DNA of 64,000 nt from Methylobacillus sp. MM3 (GTDB lineage: Bacteria; Pseudomonadota; Gammaproteobacteria; Burkholderiales; Methylophilaceae): NCBI RefSeq assembly GCF_001645185.1, contig NZ_LXTQ01000001.1, forward strand, positions 760,520 to 824,519, read 5' to 3'. Below are positions 36,447-45,352 of the stretch, piece by piece. Each line of letters opens with the position of its first letter. Positions within the stretch are counted from its first letter, which is position 1. The position numbers were made by a program, and so were the translations under genes. The notes beneath the pieces are model-generated. The model was not told the DNA's origin. It ran no database searches and saw only the letters and a program-made list of their open reading frames with translations.

Positions 36447-37388
36447 ATGCGTACATCAGGGGTTGTTTTCAGCGTACTGTTGGCAATATCCGGCATCGCC
36501 GGCGCAGCGGAAATGGGTGACAACTGTACGGTCGGTTTATCGATGGGGCAGATGATGAAAACGGATTGCTCTGTAAAAACAGACTACAAGGGCAAGACAT
36601 ACTGCTTCAGCAATGAAGAGGCGAAAAAGACGTTCATGGCGAACCCGGATGCTGTCATCAAGAAAGCAAAAGCCTTTTACGACAAGAACGCCGAAACGGA
36701 ACGCGAAAAAATCAGCCAGGCCGATGCGCTGAAACAGATCCAGAGCAAAAGCTGCGACTTATCCAACAAGGATGTGGGCTACCTGGAGTTTGACGGAATG
36801 GACTTGCGGCATTGCAAGCTGGTCAACACCAGCTTTTTCGGTGCTTATCTGCGCGGCGCCAACCTTTCCGGGGCCGATATGCAACGCGCCTATCTCAATC
36901 TGGCGCGGCTGGAAAACACCAATCTCTCCGGCGCCAACCTGACAGACGCCATCATTTTCCAGGCCATTTTCGACAAGACCAACTTCGCCGGGGCGAATCT
37001 CACCAACGCACGCGTCATCGGTACGCTGGGGGCGGTGGACATGAGCGGTATCAATGCGAAAAACGGCCGCTTCGGGCTAGATATCGGCAATCAGCCGATG
37101 GGGCAGATGAAATTCGACTCGGTGGGCGGCAAGTTTGCCAAGGCTAACTTCGAAGGCGCCGATCTCAACATTGCGAGCTTCCGTTTTGCCGACATGACGG
37201 GTGCCAACCTGAAAAACGCCAACCTGCACCGCGCCGACCTGATCAATGCGGACTTGACCGGCGCCGACCTCACCGGCGCGAACTTGACCGATGCCGACGT
37301 GGATGGAGCGATCTTCAAGGACGTAAAAGGGTTATCTACGGTAAAAGGCATGGCCTCCGTAAAAGGCAAGTGCGTCGATTGCAAATAG
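36447..37388 (+). CDS. Exported YHS-like/pentapeptide-repeat protein
   Basis: A 313-residue protein starting at ATG 36447, seven bases after AGGAG. A signal peptide (about 1-21, cleavage AGAA before EMG) is followed by a Cys-containing segment like a YHS metal-binding domain (YKGKTYCFSNEEAKKTFMANP, about 50-70). From about 115 to 295 runs a pentapeptide-repeat region with the A(D/N)LxX pattern (GANLSGADM, GADLTGANLTDADV), predicted to form a right-handed square helix. It ends KGKCVDCK, a CxxC tail. I do not know a named family with this order. A periplasmic metal- or thiol-related role is only a guess. Confidence 0.8.
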   Translation: MRTSGVVFSVLLAISGIAGAAEMGDNCTVGLSMGQMMKTDCSVKTDYKGKTYCFSNEEAKKTFMANPDAVIKKAKAFYDKNAETEREKISQADALKQIQSKSCDLSNKDVGYLEFDGMDLRHCKLVNTSFFGAYLRGANLSGADMQRAYLNLARLENTNLSGANLTDAIIFQAIFDKTNFAGANLTNARVIGTLGAVDMSGINAKNGRFGLDIGNQPMGQMKFDSVGGKFAKANFEGADLNIASFRFADMTGANLKNANLHRADLINADLTGADLTGANLTDADVDGAIFKDVKGLSTVKGMASVKGKCVDCK

Positions 37389-37401
37389 GCGCGAAGTCGA
37401 A

Positions 37402-37977
37402 TTACGCGCCAGTCCACTGCCGCACGCGGCCGACATCCATGTGAACGAAGTCAGACACCGGGTAATAGCCGACGCCGCCGCCTTTCAGCGCCAGAGCCGC
37501 CCGGTGCACCTTGGCGAGATCGCGTCCGGGCAGGCGGATATCGATGGCCAGTCCATCCATGTGCAAGCTGTGCCTGGCGACGCCGCTGCTGTTTTTGGCC
37601 AGCATCGCATTGGTGGTAGGTGAACGATAACCGGAAACCACCTGAAACTCGGCCGTCGTGTCCAGCTTCATCGACAACGAATGCAACAGATCGAGCAGCC
37701 CGGTATCGATGGGGCTGACGTCGCCGGAGCGGAAATCGCGCAACACATGATAAATATTCGCGAGGCTATCCTTCTGATAGGCGCCATCCGCCCAATACAC
37801 GGCGCTCAGCTTTTCGCCGGTATGCAAATGGTAGAACGACAGTTTGCGCTCCGGCTCATTTGACATTGCCGCCAGCGCCTGGCCGGGCACCGCGGCGGCC
37901 AGCATTGCGGCCGCGCTCATTTTCAAGAATCCGCGTCGGCTCAATGCCGGCAACAACAACTCGTCCTGCTCCTTCAT
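37402..37977 (-). CDS. Tat-exported YcbK-like (DUF882) M15-type peptidase
   Basis: A 191-residue protein with a twin-arginine signal (SRRGFLK near 13-19, then a hydrophobic run to GQALA). The DUF882 domain has VSGYRSPTTNAM, SLHMDGLAIDI and DFVHMDVG, giving the His/Asp/His zinc ligands of M15 peptidases. E. coli YcbK (MepK) cuts LD-crosslinks in peptidoglycan. The next gene downstream is a YkuD L,D-transpeptidase that would make the same links; the same neighbour pair exists in E. coli. Confidence 0.9.
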   Translation of the reverse strand: MKEQDELLLPALSRRGFLKMSAAAMLAAAVPGQALAAMSNEPERKLSFYHLHTGEKLSAVYWADGAYQKDSLANIYHVLRDFRSGDVSPIDTGLLDLLHSLSMKLDTTAEFQVVSGYRSPTTNAMLAKNSSGVARHSLHMDGLAIDIRLPGRDLAKVHRAALALKGGGVGYYPVSDFVHMDVGRVRQWTGA

Positions 37978-37985
37978 GTGCTCTC

Positions 37986-38894
37986 CTAGTCGGCTGCGCG
38001 CGTTACATCGCGAGCCACGCCGTCATGCGCGGCGATCACTTCCGCCACTCTGCTCCAGTCAATGGTGGAATCGACTCGAGCAGAAGCGGCAAGTTCCTTG
38101 ATTAGCTCTTTCGCATCAATACCCTTGCGATAGATATCGCGATGCACTTCCAGATAGATCTTGTTATTGGGCGCGACGTATAACAGCACCGGCTCGTAGA
38201 TAATGATGCCGGCATCGCCCTTGTTTGTTGTTGCGAACATTTCTGCGGCGTCGTCCGGATGCAAGCGTATGCAGCCATGACTCTGGAAATGATAGATACT
38301 TTCGGGCGCAATCGTGCCATGGATGCCCAGCCCAGGCAAGCTCAAGCCCATCCAGTACTTGCCCAACGGGTTCTCCGGCCCCGGAGGAATCTGCTCGCGC
38401 ACGGGCTCGCCGAGGAGTGCCATTTCCTGCTGAATCGAAGGAGGCACGAACCAGGTCTTGCCTTCCTGACGGCTCGTAATCGTGAATTTCCCGGTATCGG
38501 TCGGCCAGTCGGGACGCCCGAGCCCGACAGGATAAGCCTTGTCCACTTTGCTACCCCGCATGCGGAACAGCATGCGTTGCGGAAGATTGATAATGATCCC
38601 GTCGCTGAGCAATGCGGGAACGATATGGCGATTGTCGATACGCAAAACCCGGCCGATTTTCAACGGACCGGATGCCTGCAAACCGTTCTCCTTGAGAATC
38701 AGGTAAGGGTCGACGCCATAGCGGGCACCGATCCGGGTAAGCGTATCTCCAGCTTTCACCTCATAGGTAAACGTGGAACCGATCAACGCTATTCCAGACA
38801 AGGTCTGCGCTGATGAAGCAGCGCTCCACACCACCAGAAAACAGGCGATGACATACCGCATTTGGGTTATTGTCAGGAATATTTTTTTATTCAT
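37986..38894 (-). CDS. LysM-YkuD L,D-transpeptidase
   Basis: An exported peptidoglycan L,D-transpeptidase of about 302 residues if it starts at MNKKIFLTITQ (38894). An internal ATG at 38861 is also possible; no ribosome site decides. A hydrophobic export signal is followed by a LysM domain (YEVKAGDTLTRIGARYG), then the YkuD domain with the catalytic block HFQSHGCIRLHPDD containing the active Cys. The stop lies 8 bases upstream of the YcbK-like start on the same strand, so the two genes are co-transcribed. Confidence 0.9.
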   Translation of the reverse strand: MNKKIFLTITQMRYVIACFLVVWSAASSAQTLSGIALIGSTFTYEVKAGDTLTRIGARYGVDPYLILKENGLQASGPLKIGRVLRIDNRHIVPALLSDGIIINLPQRMLFRMRGSKVDKAYPVGLGRPDWPTDTGKFTITSRQEGKTWFVPPSIQQEMALLGEPVREQIPPGPENPLGKYWMGLSLPGLGIHGTIAPESIYHFQSHGCIRLHPDDAAEMFATTNKGDAGIIIYEPVLLYVAPNNKIYLEVHRDIYRKGIDAKELIKELAASARVDSTIDWSRVAEVIAAHDGVARDVTRAAD

Positions 38895-38956
38895 AATCAA
38901 CGATGTAACAAACAAGGCCAACCCGTTACCAATTCTAAACAAGGGAGTTAAGTGCC

Positions 38957-39148
38957 ATGATGAGAGAGGTTGAACGTTCGATTGCCGCGTTCCCGGGAAC
39001 CATTCCGGAGCAAGTCAGGATGTGGGATGCCAAGGTCGTATCGCGTATGGTTCAACACCCATCGGCTTTCGAGGAGTTCAAGGCCGGAAACGACATCACG
39101 AAGTGGCACATCTATATGTCGCTGCGCTTAAAACCGACCGCGTTTTAG
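38957..39148 (+). CDS. Small protein of unknown function (63 residues)
   Basis: A short frame with AGGGAG 9 bases before an ATGATG start. The protein (MMREVERSIAAFPGTIPEQVR...) is soluble and I do not recognise it. The stop overlaps by 4 bases the stop of the convergent YhcH gene. The ribosome site and tight fit between neighbours support a real gene. Confidence 0.55.
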   Translation: MMREVERSIAAFPGTIPEQVRMWDAKVVSRMVQHPSAFEEFKAGNDITKWHIYMSLRLKPTAF

Positions 39149-39609
39149 CCTTCACCTGAACCGTTTACCGCGATTTTCAGCACTACCTTGCGGATAGATC
39201 CCGCCCCCACTAGCGGCGCATGCGCATCTTCTGGAAAAAACACGCAATAAGCCCCCGCCGGCACGCTGACCCAACTCGCCGGCGCATCGAAAAAGAACCG
39301 GATGTCCCGTTTGTCGCTATATTCGGCCACGGGTTCCCGGCAGTCGCATAACGGCTTCCATCCCATCTCGTCCGCGCCTTGCAACACCAGCTGAATATCG
39401 ATGTACTTGCGATGGCATTCCAACTGGGCGTCGGCGCGGGCACGGCCGTCGGCCTCTTGAATAAGGGCGAACAGCTTCTCGCCCTCGATGGGATAACGTC
39501 CCGGCGCCAGCGCCATCAAATCGGTTTCGCGCAGGAAAACAAACGCCTTGGAGAAAAGCGGATGCAAAGCCTCATAGCGATGCGCATTCGCCAGCACGTC
39601 GAAAATCAT
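39145..39609 (-). CDS. YhcH/YjgK/YiaL (DUF386) family protein
   Basis: A 154-residue beta-barrel cupin-like protein that starts at ATG 39609 (MIFDVLANAHRYEALHPLF). The blocks GRARADAQLECHRKYIDIQLVLQGADEMGW and GAYCVFFPEDAHAPLVG contain the His/Glu residues of the family. Related proteins are linked to sialic acid or anomeric sugar metabolism, but the substrate here is unknown. The start overlaps the M17 aminopeptidase stop by ATGA. Confidence 0.88.
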   Translation of the reverse strand: MIFDVLANAHRYEALHPLFSKAFVFLRETDLMALAPGRYPIEGEKLFALIQEADGRARADAQLECHRKYIDIQLVLQGADEMGWKPLCDCREPVAEYSDKRDIRFFFDAPASWVSVPAGAYCVFFPEDAHAPLVGAGSIRKVVLKIAVNGSGEG

Positions 39610-41066
39610 GCTTGCTCCGGTTCTGCAAGCGCTTGCAGCAGTTTCAATCCGAAGCCCACGCCAAAGCCCGTGACGTCGCTCGCGACCGCGCCCAACCCGC
39701 CCTTGTGATTGCAGGCCGAGAGATCGACATGCAGCCATGGGATATCGTTTTCGATAAAGCGCGCCAGAAAGCGCGCGGCAAGGATATGGTCAGCTTCGCC
39801 ATCCAGCGTGCACTGCTTGATATCGGCGATCTTGCTGTCGAGCTCGGGCTCGTAATCCTCGTCGAACGGAAAAGCGCACACGCGTTCGCCCGCCGCATTT
39901 CCGACACCCACCGCCTTGCAAAGCAGTTCCGGCTTGTTGCCGATGATGCCGCTGTAGCGGGTGCCCAGCGCAGTCATCATGCTGCCGGTCAGCGTAGCGA
40001 AATCCATCATGAAATCCGGCTTGCCGCGCGAGGCAAGCGTCAACGTATCCGCCAGTACCATGCGTCCCTCGGCATCGGTGTGGATGATCTCGATAGTGGT
40101 GCCATTGAGCGCGGTCACAACATCGTTCTGCTTGTAAGCCTTGGGGCTGATGTGGTTTTGCGCCAGCGCCAGCCAGCAGTCGATCTTCACCGGCAGCTTG
40201 AGTTCGGTCGCCGCCAGCAGGATACCCAGCGCCACGGCGGAGCCGTTCATGTCCTCGTGCATGCCATGCATGTAGCGCGCGGGCTTGAGATTGTGGCCGC
40301 CGGTGTCGAAACAGATGCCCTTGCCCACCAGCGCATAGGATTTTTTTGCTTTTTTCGGCGCATAGCTGAGATGCACGATGGCGGCATCTTCCATTTCGGA
40401 ACCCTGTGCAACGGCAACGAAAGCCCCCGCGCCCAACTTGCGCAGCTTTTTCATGTCGTATTCTTCATGCTGCCAGCCGTGCTCCTCTGCCAGCACCTTG
40501 ATCTTTTCGCGGTAAATGCCAGGCGTCAGATCGTTGGGCGGCAGCATGGTCAAGCGGCGCGTCAGCGTATTGCCCCGTGCCTGGGCCTGCACCGCCGATA
40601 CATCGCCCTTGTAGCCGAACAACTCGACTTTCTTCAACGCGCGGCGTTCATCCTTTTTCTTGCGCACGGGCAAATGCGCACTGTTGACCCATGCGACGTA
40701 TAGTGCGGCATGCGCCGCCAGTTCGCGTTGCACATCGGTGCCGAACACGGCAATCGCCAGGGACTCCGGCTGTTCGTCCAGCAGCGTAGCCACCGCCTTG
40801 CGCAATGCCGTGTGCCGTTCGAACGCGGATACGCCGTCCTTCAGCACGATCCATGTGGCCACATTCCCGTTTGGCAGGTCGGCGCACAGCGGGCCTTTGG
40901 CCAGATCCTCGTATTTTTCCTTGCGGCGTTGAAGCTTCGTTTCCAGTATATCGGCGTGAGGCATATCCTGCGGGCGTTGCTCGGGCAGGACAAACAAGAG
41001 ATGCGTCGCCTTCTCGAGCGCCTTTTCGCTGATGGATTTCTCGTGCTGGACCAGGCTGGCAAACAT
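39606..41066 (-). CDS. M17 leucyl aminopeptidase family protein
   Basis: A 486-residue di-zinc aminopeptidase. The family signature is HTDAEGRMVLADTL (NTDAEGRL in PepA). Metal ligands are visible in VGKGICFDTGGHNLKP and in MDFATLTGSMM. The N-terminal domain is less conserved than in PepA, so it belongs to the PepA/PepB-like group. It likely recycles peptides in the cytosol, with possible DNA-binding activity not inferred here. Confidence 0.92.
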   Translation of the reverse strand: MFASLVQHEKSISEKALEKATHLLFVLPEQRPQDMPHADILETKLQRRKEKYEDLAKGPLCADLPNGNVATWIVLKDGVSAFERHTALRKAVATLLDEQPESLAIAVFGTDVQRELAAHAALYVAWVNSAHLPVRKKKDERRALKKVELFGYKGDVSAVQAQARGNTLTRRLTMLPPNDLTPGIYREKIKVLAEEHGWQHEEYDMKKLRKLGAGAFVAVAQGSEMEDAAIVHLSYAPKKAKKSYALVGKGICFDTGGHNLKPARYMHGMHEDMNGSAVALGILLAATELKLPVKIDCWLALAQNHISPKAYKQNDVVTALNGTTIEIIHTDAEGRMVLADTLTLASRGKPDFMMDFATLTGSMMTALGTRYSGIIGNKPELLCKAVGVGNAAGERVCAFPFDEDYEPELDSKIADIKQCTLDGEADHILAARFLARFIENDIPWLHVDLSACNHKGGLGAVASDVTGFGVGFGLKLLQALAEPEQA

Positions 41067-41142
41067 TGTCTTCCTTTCGATAACTTCCTGTTTTGGCGCG
41101 GCTTACAGGGCATTCGCACCGATAACCGCACCCTCTTTAAAC

Positions 41143-41159
41143 TTGACCTGAACAGTCAA
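41143..41159. promoter_or_regulatory. Palindrome upstream of aceE
   Basis: TTGAC-ctgaaca-GTCAA is a perfect 5-bp inverted repeat with a 7-base centre, 89 bases before the aceE start. It could be a regulator site for the pyruvate dehydrogenase operon. It does not match the PdhR consensus well. Confidence 0.35.
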
Positions 41160-41247
41160 AATAGCGAAGATAGCGGCTTTCTGTTCAGCAAATCCAGCCG
41201 CATTCGCTTACGAATTATAGCGATGCGAGCCCCAGGAGAGAATTTAG

Positions 41248-43905
41248 ATGACCAATCCCACCCCCGACATCGATCCGCAGGAAACGCAGGAATGGCTTGA
41301 CGCCATCGACGCGGTGCTGGAGCAGGAGGGAACCGAACGCGCACACTTTCTGCTGGAACAGCTGATCGACAAAGCGCGCCGCTCCGGTGCCTATCTGCCC
41401 TATAACGCGACGACCGCCTACCTTAATACCATTCCCGTCCACCTGCAGGAAAAGCTGCCGGGCGATCCTTCGATGGAACGCCGTATCCGCGCCCTGATCC
41501 GCTGGAACGCCATCGTGACCGTGATGCGCGCCAACGAGAAATCGCCCGGCGTGGGCGGCCACATTGCCAGCTTCCAGTCGGCTGCCACGCTGTACGACGT
41601 GGGCTTCAACCACTTTTTCCGCGCGGCGAATGAAAACTTCGGCGGTGACCTGGTGATGTTCCAGGGACACTCCTCGCCCGGCATCTATGCCCGCGCCTTC
41701 ATCGAAGGCCGCCTCAGCGAAGAGCAGATGTCCAATTTCCGTCTGGAAACAGGCGGCAACGGCCTGTCCTCCTATCCGCACCCATGGCTGATGCCGGATT
41801 TCTGGCAATTCCCGACCGTGTCGATGGGCCTCGGCCCGCTGCAAGGCATTTACACCGCCCGCTTCCTCAAATACCTGCACGACCGCGGCATCGCCGACAC
41901 TTCCAACCGCAAGGTGTGGGTGTTCTGCGGCGACGGCGAAATGGACGAGCCGGAATCGCTGGGCGCGATTTCGCTGGCTTCGCGCGAAAAGCTGGACAAC
42001 CTGATTTTCGTCATCAACTGCAACCTGCAACGTCTCGACGGCCCGGTGCGCGGCAACGGCAAGATCATCCAGGAACTGGAAGCCGATTTCCGCGGCGCCG
42101 GCTGGAACGTGCTCAAGGTCATCTGGGGTTCCTACTGGGATCCGCTGCTGGCGATGGACAAGGACGGCCTGCTCAAGCATCGCATGGAAGAAGCCGTTGA
42201 CGGCGAATACCAGAACTTCAAGGCCAAGGGCGGCGCTTACACGCGCGAACATTTCTTCGGCAAGTACCCCGAGCTGAAGGAAATGGTCGCGGCGATGTCC
42301 GACGCCGACATCTGGCGCCTGAATCGCGGCGGCCACGATCCGCACAAGGTGTATGCCGCCTATGCGGCCGCTTCCAAGCATGTCGGCCAGCCGACCGTAA
42401 TCCTGGCGAAAACCGTCAAGGGCTACGGCATGGGCGCCGCCGGTGAAGCGCAAAACCCGACCCACCAGCAGAAGGGCCTCGATCTCGAATCGCTGAAGGC
42501 TTTCCGCGATCGTTTCGACATCCCGATTCCCGACGCAGACATCGAAAAACTGCCGTTTTATCGCCCGGCCGAAGACAGCCCGGAAATGCAATACCTGCTC
42601 GAACGCCGCGCCGCGCTGGGCGGTTTCGTCCCGGCACGCCGCCAGAAGGCCACGCCGCTGCCAGTGCCCGCCCTGTCTGCATTCGACAACATGCTGGCCA
42701 CGACCGGCGAGCGCGAAATTTCCACGACCATGGCTTTCGTGCGCATCCTGTCCACGCTGATCAAGGACAAGAACCTCAGCAAGTACATCGTGCCCATCGT
42801 CCCCGATGAAGCGCGTACCTTCGGCATGGAAGGCATGTTCCGCCAGCTGGGCATCTACTCGTCCGTCGGCCAGCTCTATGCACCGGTCGACTCCGATCAG
42901 GTGATGTTCTACAAGGAGTCCAAGACCGGTCAGATTCTGGAAGAAGGCATCAACGAAGCCGGCGCGTTCTCGTCCTGGCTTGCTGCCGCGACGTCCTACA
43001 GCGTTACCGGCGTGCAGATGATTCCGTTTTACATCTTCTATTCGATGTTCGGCTTCCAGCGTATCGGCGATCTGGCCTGGGCTGCAGGCGACTCGCGCGC
43101 ACGCGGATTCCTGCTGGGCGCCACCGCCGGCCGTACCACGCTCAACGGCGAAGGCCTGCAGCATGAAGACGGCCACAGCCACATCCTGGCCTCGACCATC
43201 CCGAACTGCGTGGCTTACGATCCGACTTTCCACTTTGAGCTTGCGGTCATCATCCAGGACGGCCTGCGCCGCATGGTGCAAGAACAAGAGGATGTGTTCT
43301 ATTACCTCACGGTGATGAACGAGAACTATGCTCACCCGGACATGCCCAAGGGCGTCGAGGAAGGCATCATCAAGGGCCTGTACCAGCTCAGTAAATCCAA
43401 GGCCAAGGGCCCCAAGGTGCAACTGATGGGCAGCGGCGTCATCCTGCGCGAAGTCATTGCCGCCGCCGAGCTCCTGGAGAAGGACTGGGGTGTTTCCGCC
43501 GACGTGTGGAGCGCCACCAGCTTCAATGAGCTGCGCCGCGATGGCTTGAACGCACACCGCTGGAACATGCTGCATCCGGAAGACAAGCCGAAGGAAAGCT
43601 ACGTCGAGCAGTGCCTGAAGAAGGCCGAAGGCCCGGTGATCGCCTCCACCGACTACATGAAGTCGTTCGCCGACCAGATTCGTGCCTTCGTGCCGCAACG
43701 CTTCGTCACGCTGGGCACCGACGGTTTCGGCCGCTCGGACTCGCGCGAAGCCCTGCGTCGCCATTTCGAAGTGGATCGCCACTACGTCGTGCTGGCCGCG
43801 CTCAAGGCGCTAGCCGATGACGGCAAGCTGCCGGCATCCAAGGCTGCGGAAGCCATCAAGAAGTACGGCATCGACGTCAACAAACCCAATCCTCTGACGG
43901 CTTAA
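41248..43905 (+). CDS. aceE: Pyruvate dehydrogenase E1 component (homodimeric)
   Basis: AceE decarboxylates pyruvate with thiamine diphosphate and starts acetyl-CoA synthesis. The 885-residue length is normal for the homodimeric E1. The ThDP motif is FCGDGEMDEPESLG...NCNLQ (about 230-260). The transketolase-like middle and C-terminal domains are complete (GMEGMFRQLGIYS, GEGLQHEDGHSH). The start has AGGAG upstream. It is the first gene of aceE-aceF-lpd. Confidence 0.97.
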   Translation: MTNPTPDIDPQETQEWLDAIDAVLEQEGTERAHFLLEQLIDKARRSGAYLPYNATTAYLNTIPVHLQEKLPGDPSMERRIRALIRWNAIVTVMRANEKSPGVGGHIASFQSAATLYDVGFNHFFRAANENFGGDLVMFQGHSSPGIYARAFIEGRLSEEQMSNFRLETGGNGLSSYPHPWLMPDFWQFPTVSMGLGPLQGIYTARFLKYLHDRGIADTSNRKVWVFCGDGEMDEPESLGAISLASREKLDNLIFVINCNLQRLDGPVRGNGKIIQELEADFRGAGWNVLKVIWGSYWDPLLAMDKDGLLKHRMEEAVDGEYQNFKAKGGAYTREHFFGKYPELKEMVAAMSDADIWRLNRGGHDPHKVYAAYAAASKHVGQPTVILAKTVKGYGMGAAGEAQNPTHQQKGLDLESLKAFRDRFDIPIPDADIEKLPFYRPAEDSPEMQYLLERRAALGGFVPARRQKATPLPVPALSAFDNMLATTGEREISTTMAFVRILSTLIKDKNLSKYIVPIVPDEARTFGMEGMFRQLGIYSSVGQLYAPVDSDQVMFYKESKTGQILEEGINEAGAFSSWLAAATSYSVTGVQMIPFYIFYSMFGFQRIGDLAWAAGDSRARGFLLGATAGRTTLNGEGLQHEDGHSHILASTIPNCVAYDPTFHFELAVIIQDGLRRMVQEQEDVFYYLTVMNENYAHPDMPKGVEEGIIKGLYQLSKSKAKGPKVQLMGSGVILREVIAAAELLEKDWGVSADVWSATSFNELRRDGLNAHRWNMLHPEDKPKESYVEQCLKKAEGPVIASTDYMKSFADQIRAFVPQRFVTLGTDGFGRSDSREALRRHFEVDRHYVVLAALKALADDGKLPASKAAEAIKKYGIDVNKPNPLTA

Positions 43906-43921
43906 TCAGGAGCACGAGAAT

Positions 43922-45268
43922 ATGGCAATGAAAGAAGTGCTCGTCCCTGACATCGGCAATTTCGACTCCGTCGATGTCATTGAAGTACATATCAAGCCCG
44001 GCGACACGGTCAATCAGGACGATTCGCTGATTACACTGGAGTCCGACAAGGCCTCCATGGATATTCCGGCGCCGTTCAGCGGCACGGTCAAGGAAGTGAA
44101 GATCAAGGTCGGTGACAAGGTTGCGCAAGGCGCGCTGATCGCGATGGTGGAAGCTTCAGACGGCGCGGCCGCCCCGGTGGAAGCGCCCAAGGCGGAAGTC
44201 CCTGCTGCTGCGCCTGCCGCCGCACCCACGGCCAAAGTCGCCAACGTGGAAGTACCGCCGCCGTCGCGTCCGGTGCCGGAAGTGCCCAAACCCATCGCGC
44301 CGCAGCACACGCCGAATCCGGTCGCAGCCCGCGTCGAGTTCGCTCCGGGCAAAAACCCGCACGCCAGCCCGTCGGTGCGCAAGTTTGCACGCGAACTGGG
44401 TGCGGACCTGACGCGCGTCCCCGGCAGCGGCCCCAAAGGCCGCATCAGCAAGGAGGACGTGCAGGCCTGGATCAAGAATGAACTGACCAAGCCGCGCACC
44501 GAAGCTGCTGCCGGCGGTCCTGGCCTCTCCGTGCTGGCCATGCCGAACATCGACTTCAGCCAGTTTGGCGAGACCGAAACCCAGGCCCTGCCGCGCATCA
44601 AGAAGATATCCGGCGCCAACCTGCACCGCAACTGGGTAACGGCGCCGCACGTCACGCAGTTCGATGCGGCCGATATCACCGATCTGGAAGATTTCCGCAA
44701 GTCGATGCAGGACGAAGCTGCCAAGCGCGGCGTCAAGCTGACCATGCTGGCCTTCCTGATGAAGGCCGCGGTCAATGCGCTGCGCGCCTACCCCAATTTC
44801 AACGCTTCGCTTTCCGCCGACGGCGGCGAGCTGATTCTGAAGAAATATTTCAACATCGGCTTCGCCTGCGATACGCCGGACGGCCTCGTTGTCCCGGTGA
44901 TCCGCGACGTCAACCAGAAGGATGTGCTCGACATCGCCCGCGAACTTGGCGAGCTATCGGCCAAGGCACGCGAACGCAAGCTCAAGATCGAGGAAATGCA
45001 AGGTGGCTGCTTCACCATTTCCAGCCTCGGCGGTATCGGCGGAACGGCGTTCACGCCCATCATCAACTGCCCGGAAGTCGCGATCCTCGGCGTATCCCGC
45101 TCCAGCATCGAGCCGGTATGGGACGCCAAGAGCAAGACTTTCGAGCCGCGCCTGATGCTGCCGCTGTCGCTCTCCTACGACCACCGCGTCATCGACGGTG
45201 CCGACGGCGCCCGCTTCACCAGCCACATGCGCGTCATGCTCTCCGACGTGCGTCGCCTGCTCCTTTAA
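43922..45268 (+). CDS. aceF: Pyruvate dehydrogenase E2 (dihydrolipoamide acetyltransferase)
   Basis: The 448-residue E2 core has one lipoyl domain (about 1-76, lipoyl Lys in ESDKASMD), an Ala/Pro-rich linker, an E1/E3-binding domain (about 140-180, HASPSVRKFARELG) and the acetyltransferase core with His421 in the DHRVIDGADG motif. A single lipoyl domain is shorter than the three of E. coli. The lipoyl domain is almost identical to that of the next gene's product. Confidence 0.96.
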   Translation: MAMKEVLVPDIGNFDSVDVIEVHIKPGDTVNQDDSLITLESDKASMDIPAPFSGTVKEVKIKVGDKVAQGALIAMVEASDGAAAPVEAPKAEVPAAAPAAAPTAKVANVEVPPPSRPVPEVPKPIAPQHTPNPVAARVEFAPGKNPHASPSVRKFARELGADLTRVPGSGPKGRISKEDVQAWIKNELTKPRTEAAAGGPGLSVLAMPNIDFSQFGETETQALPRIKKISGANLHRNWVTAPHVTQFDAADITDLEDFRKSMQDEAAKRGVKLTMLAFLMKAAVNALRAYPNFNASLSADGGELILKKYFNIGFACDTPDGLVVPVIRDVNQKDVLDIARELGELSAKARERKLKIEEMQGGCFTISSLGGIGGTAFTPIINCPEVAILGVSRSSIEPVWDAKSKTFEPRLMLPLSLSYDHRVIDGADGARFTSHMRVMLSDVRRLLL

Positions 45269-45273
45269 TATTC

Positions 45274-45340
45274 ACCACGGAGAACACGGAGAGCACGGAG
45301 CCTCCGTGTTTTCTCTGTGGTCTCAGTGTGCTCCGTGGTT
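45274..45340. repeat. CACGGAG-type intergenic repeat between aceF and lpd
   Basis: The 84-base aceF-lpd gap holds direct copies of CACGGAG (CACGGAGAACACGGAGA, GCACGGAG) on the left and inverted copies on the right (CTCCGTGTTTTCTCTGTGG, TGCTCCGTGG). The whole forms a strong stem-loop. Similar ACCACGGAGAACACGGAG elements occur in intergenic DNA of many bacteria. It is inside an operon, so it may set the ratio of E3 to E2. Confidence 0.75.
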
Positions 45341-45352
45341 CAAGAGGTTGTT

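Noticed and set aside
38861..38942. Longest start of the L,D-transpeptidase gene at 38942
   Set aside because: It adds residues before a normal export signal; 38894 or 38861 are better starts.
41215..43782. 855-codon open frame on the minus strand opposite aceE
   Set aside because: It is the antisense shadow of a conserved, high-GC gene. The translation has no recognisable domain.
45274..45340. CRISPR-like short repeats
   Set aside because: Copies are only 7-10 bases with no unique spacers and they are inverted; this is a hairpin repeat, not a CRISPR array.
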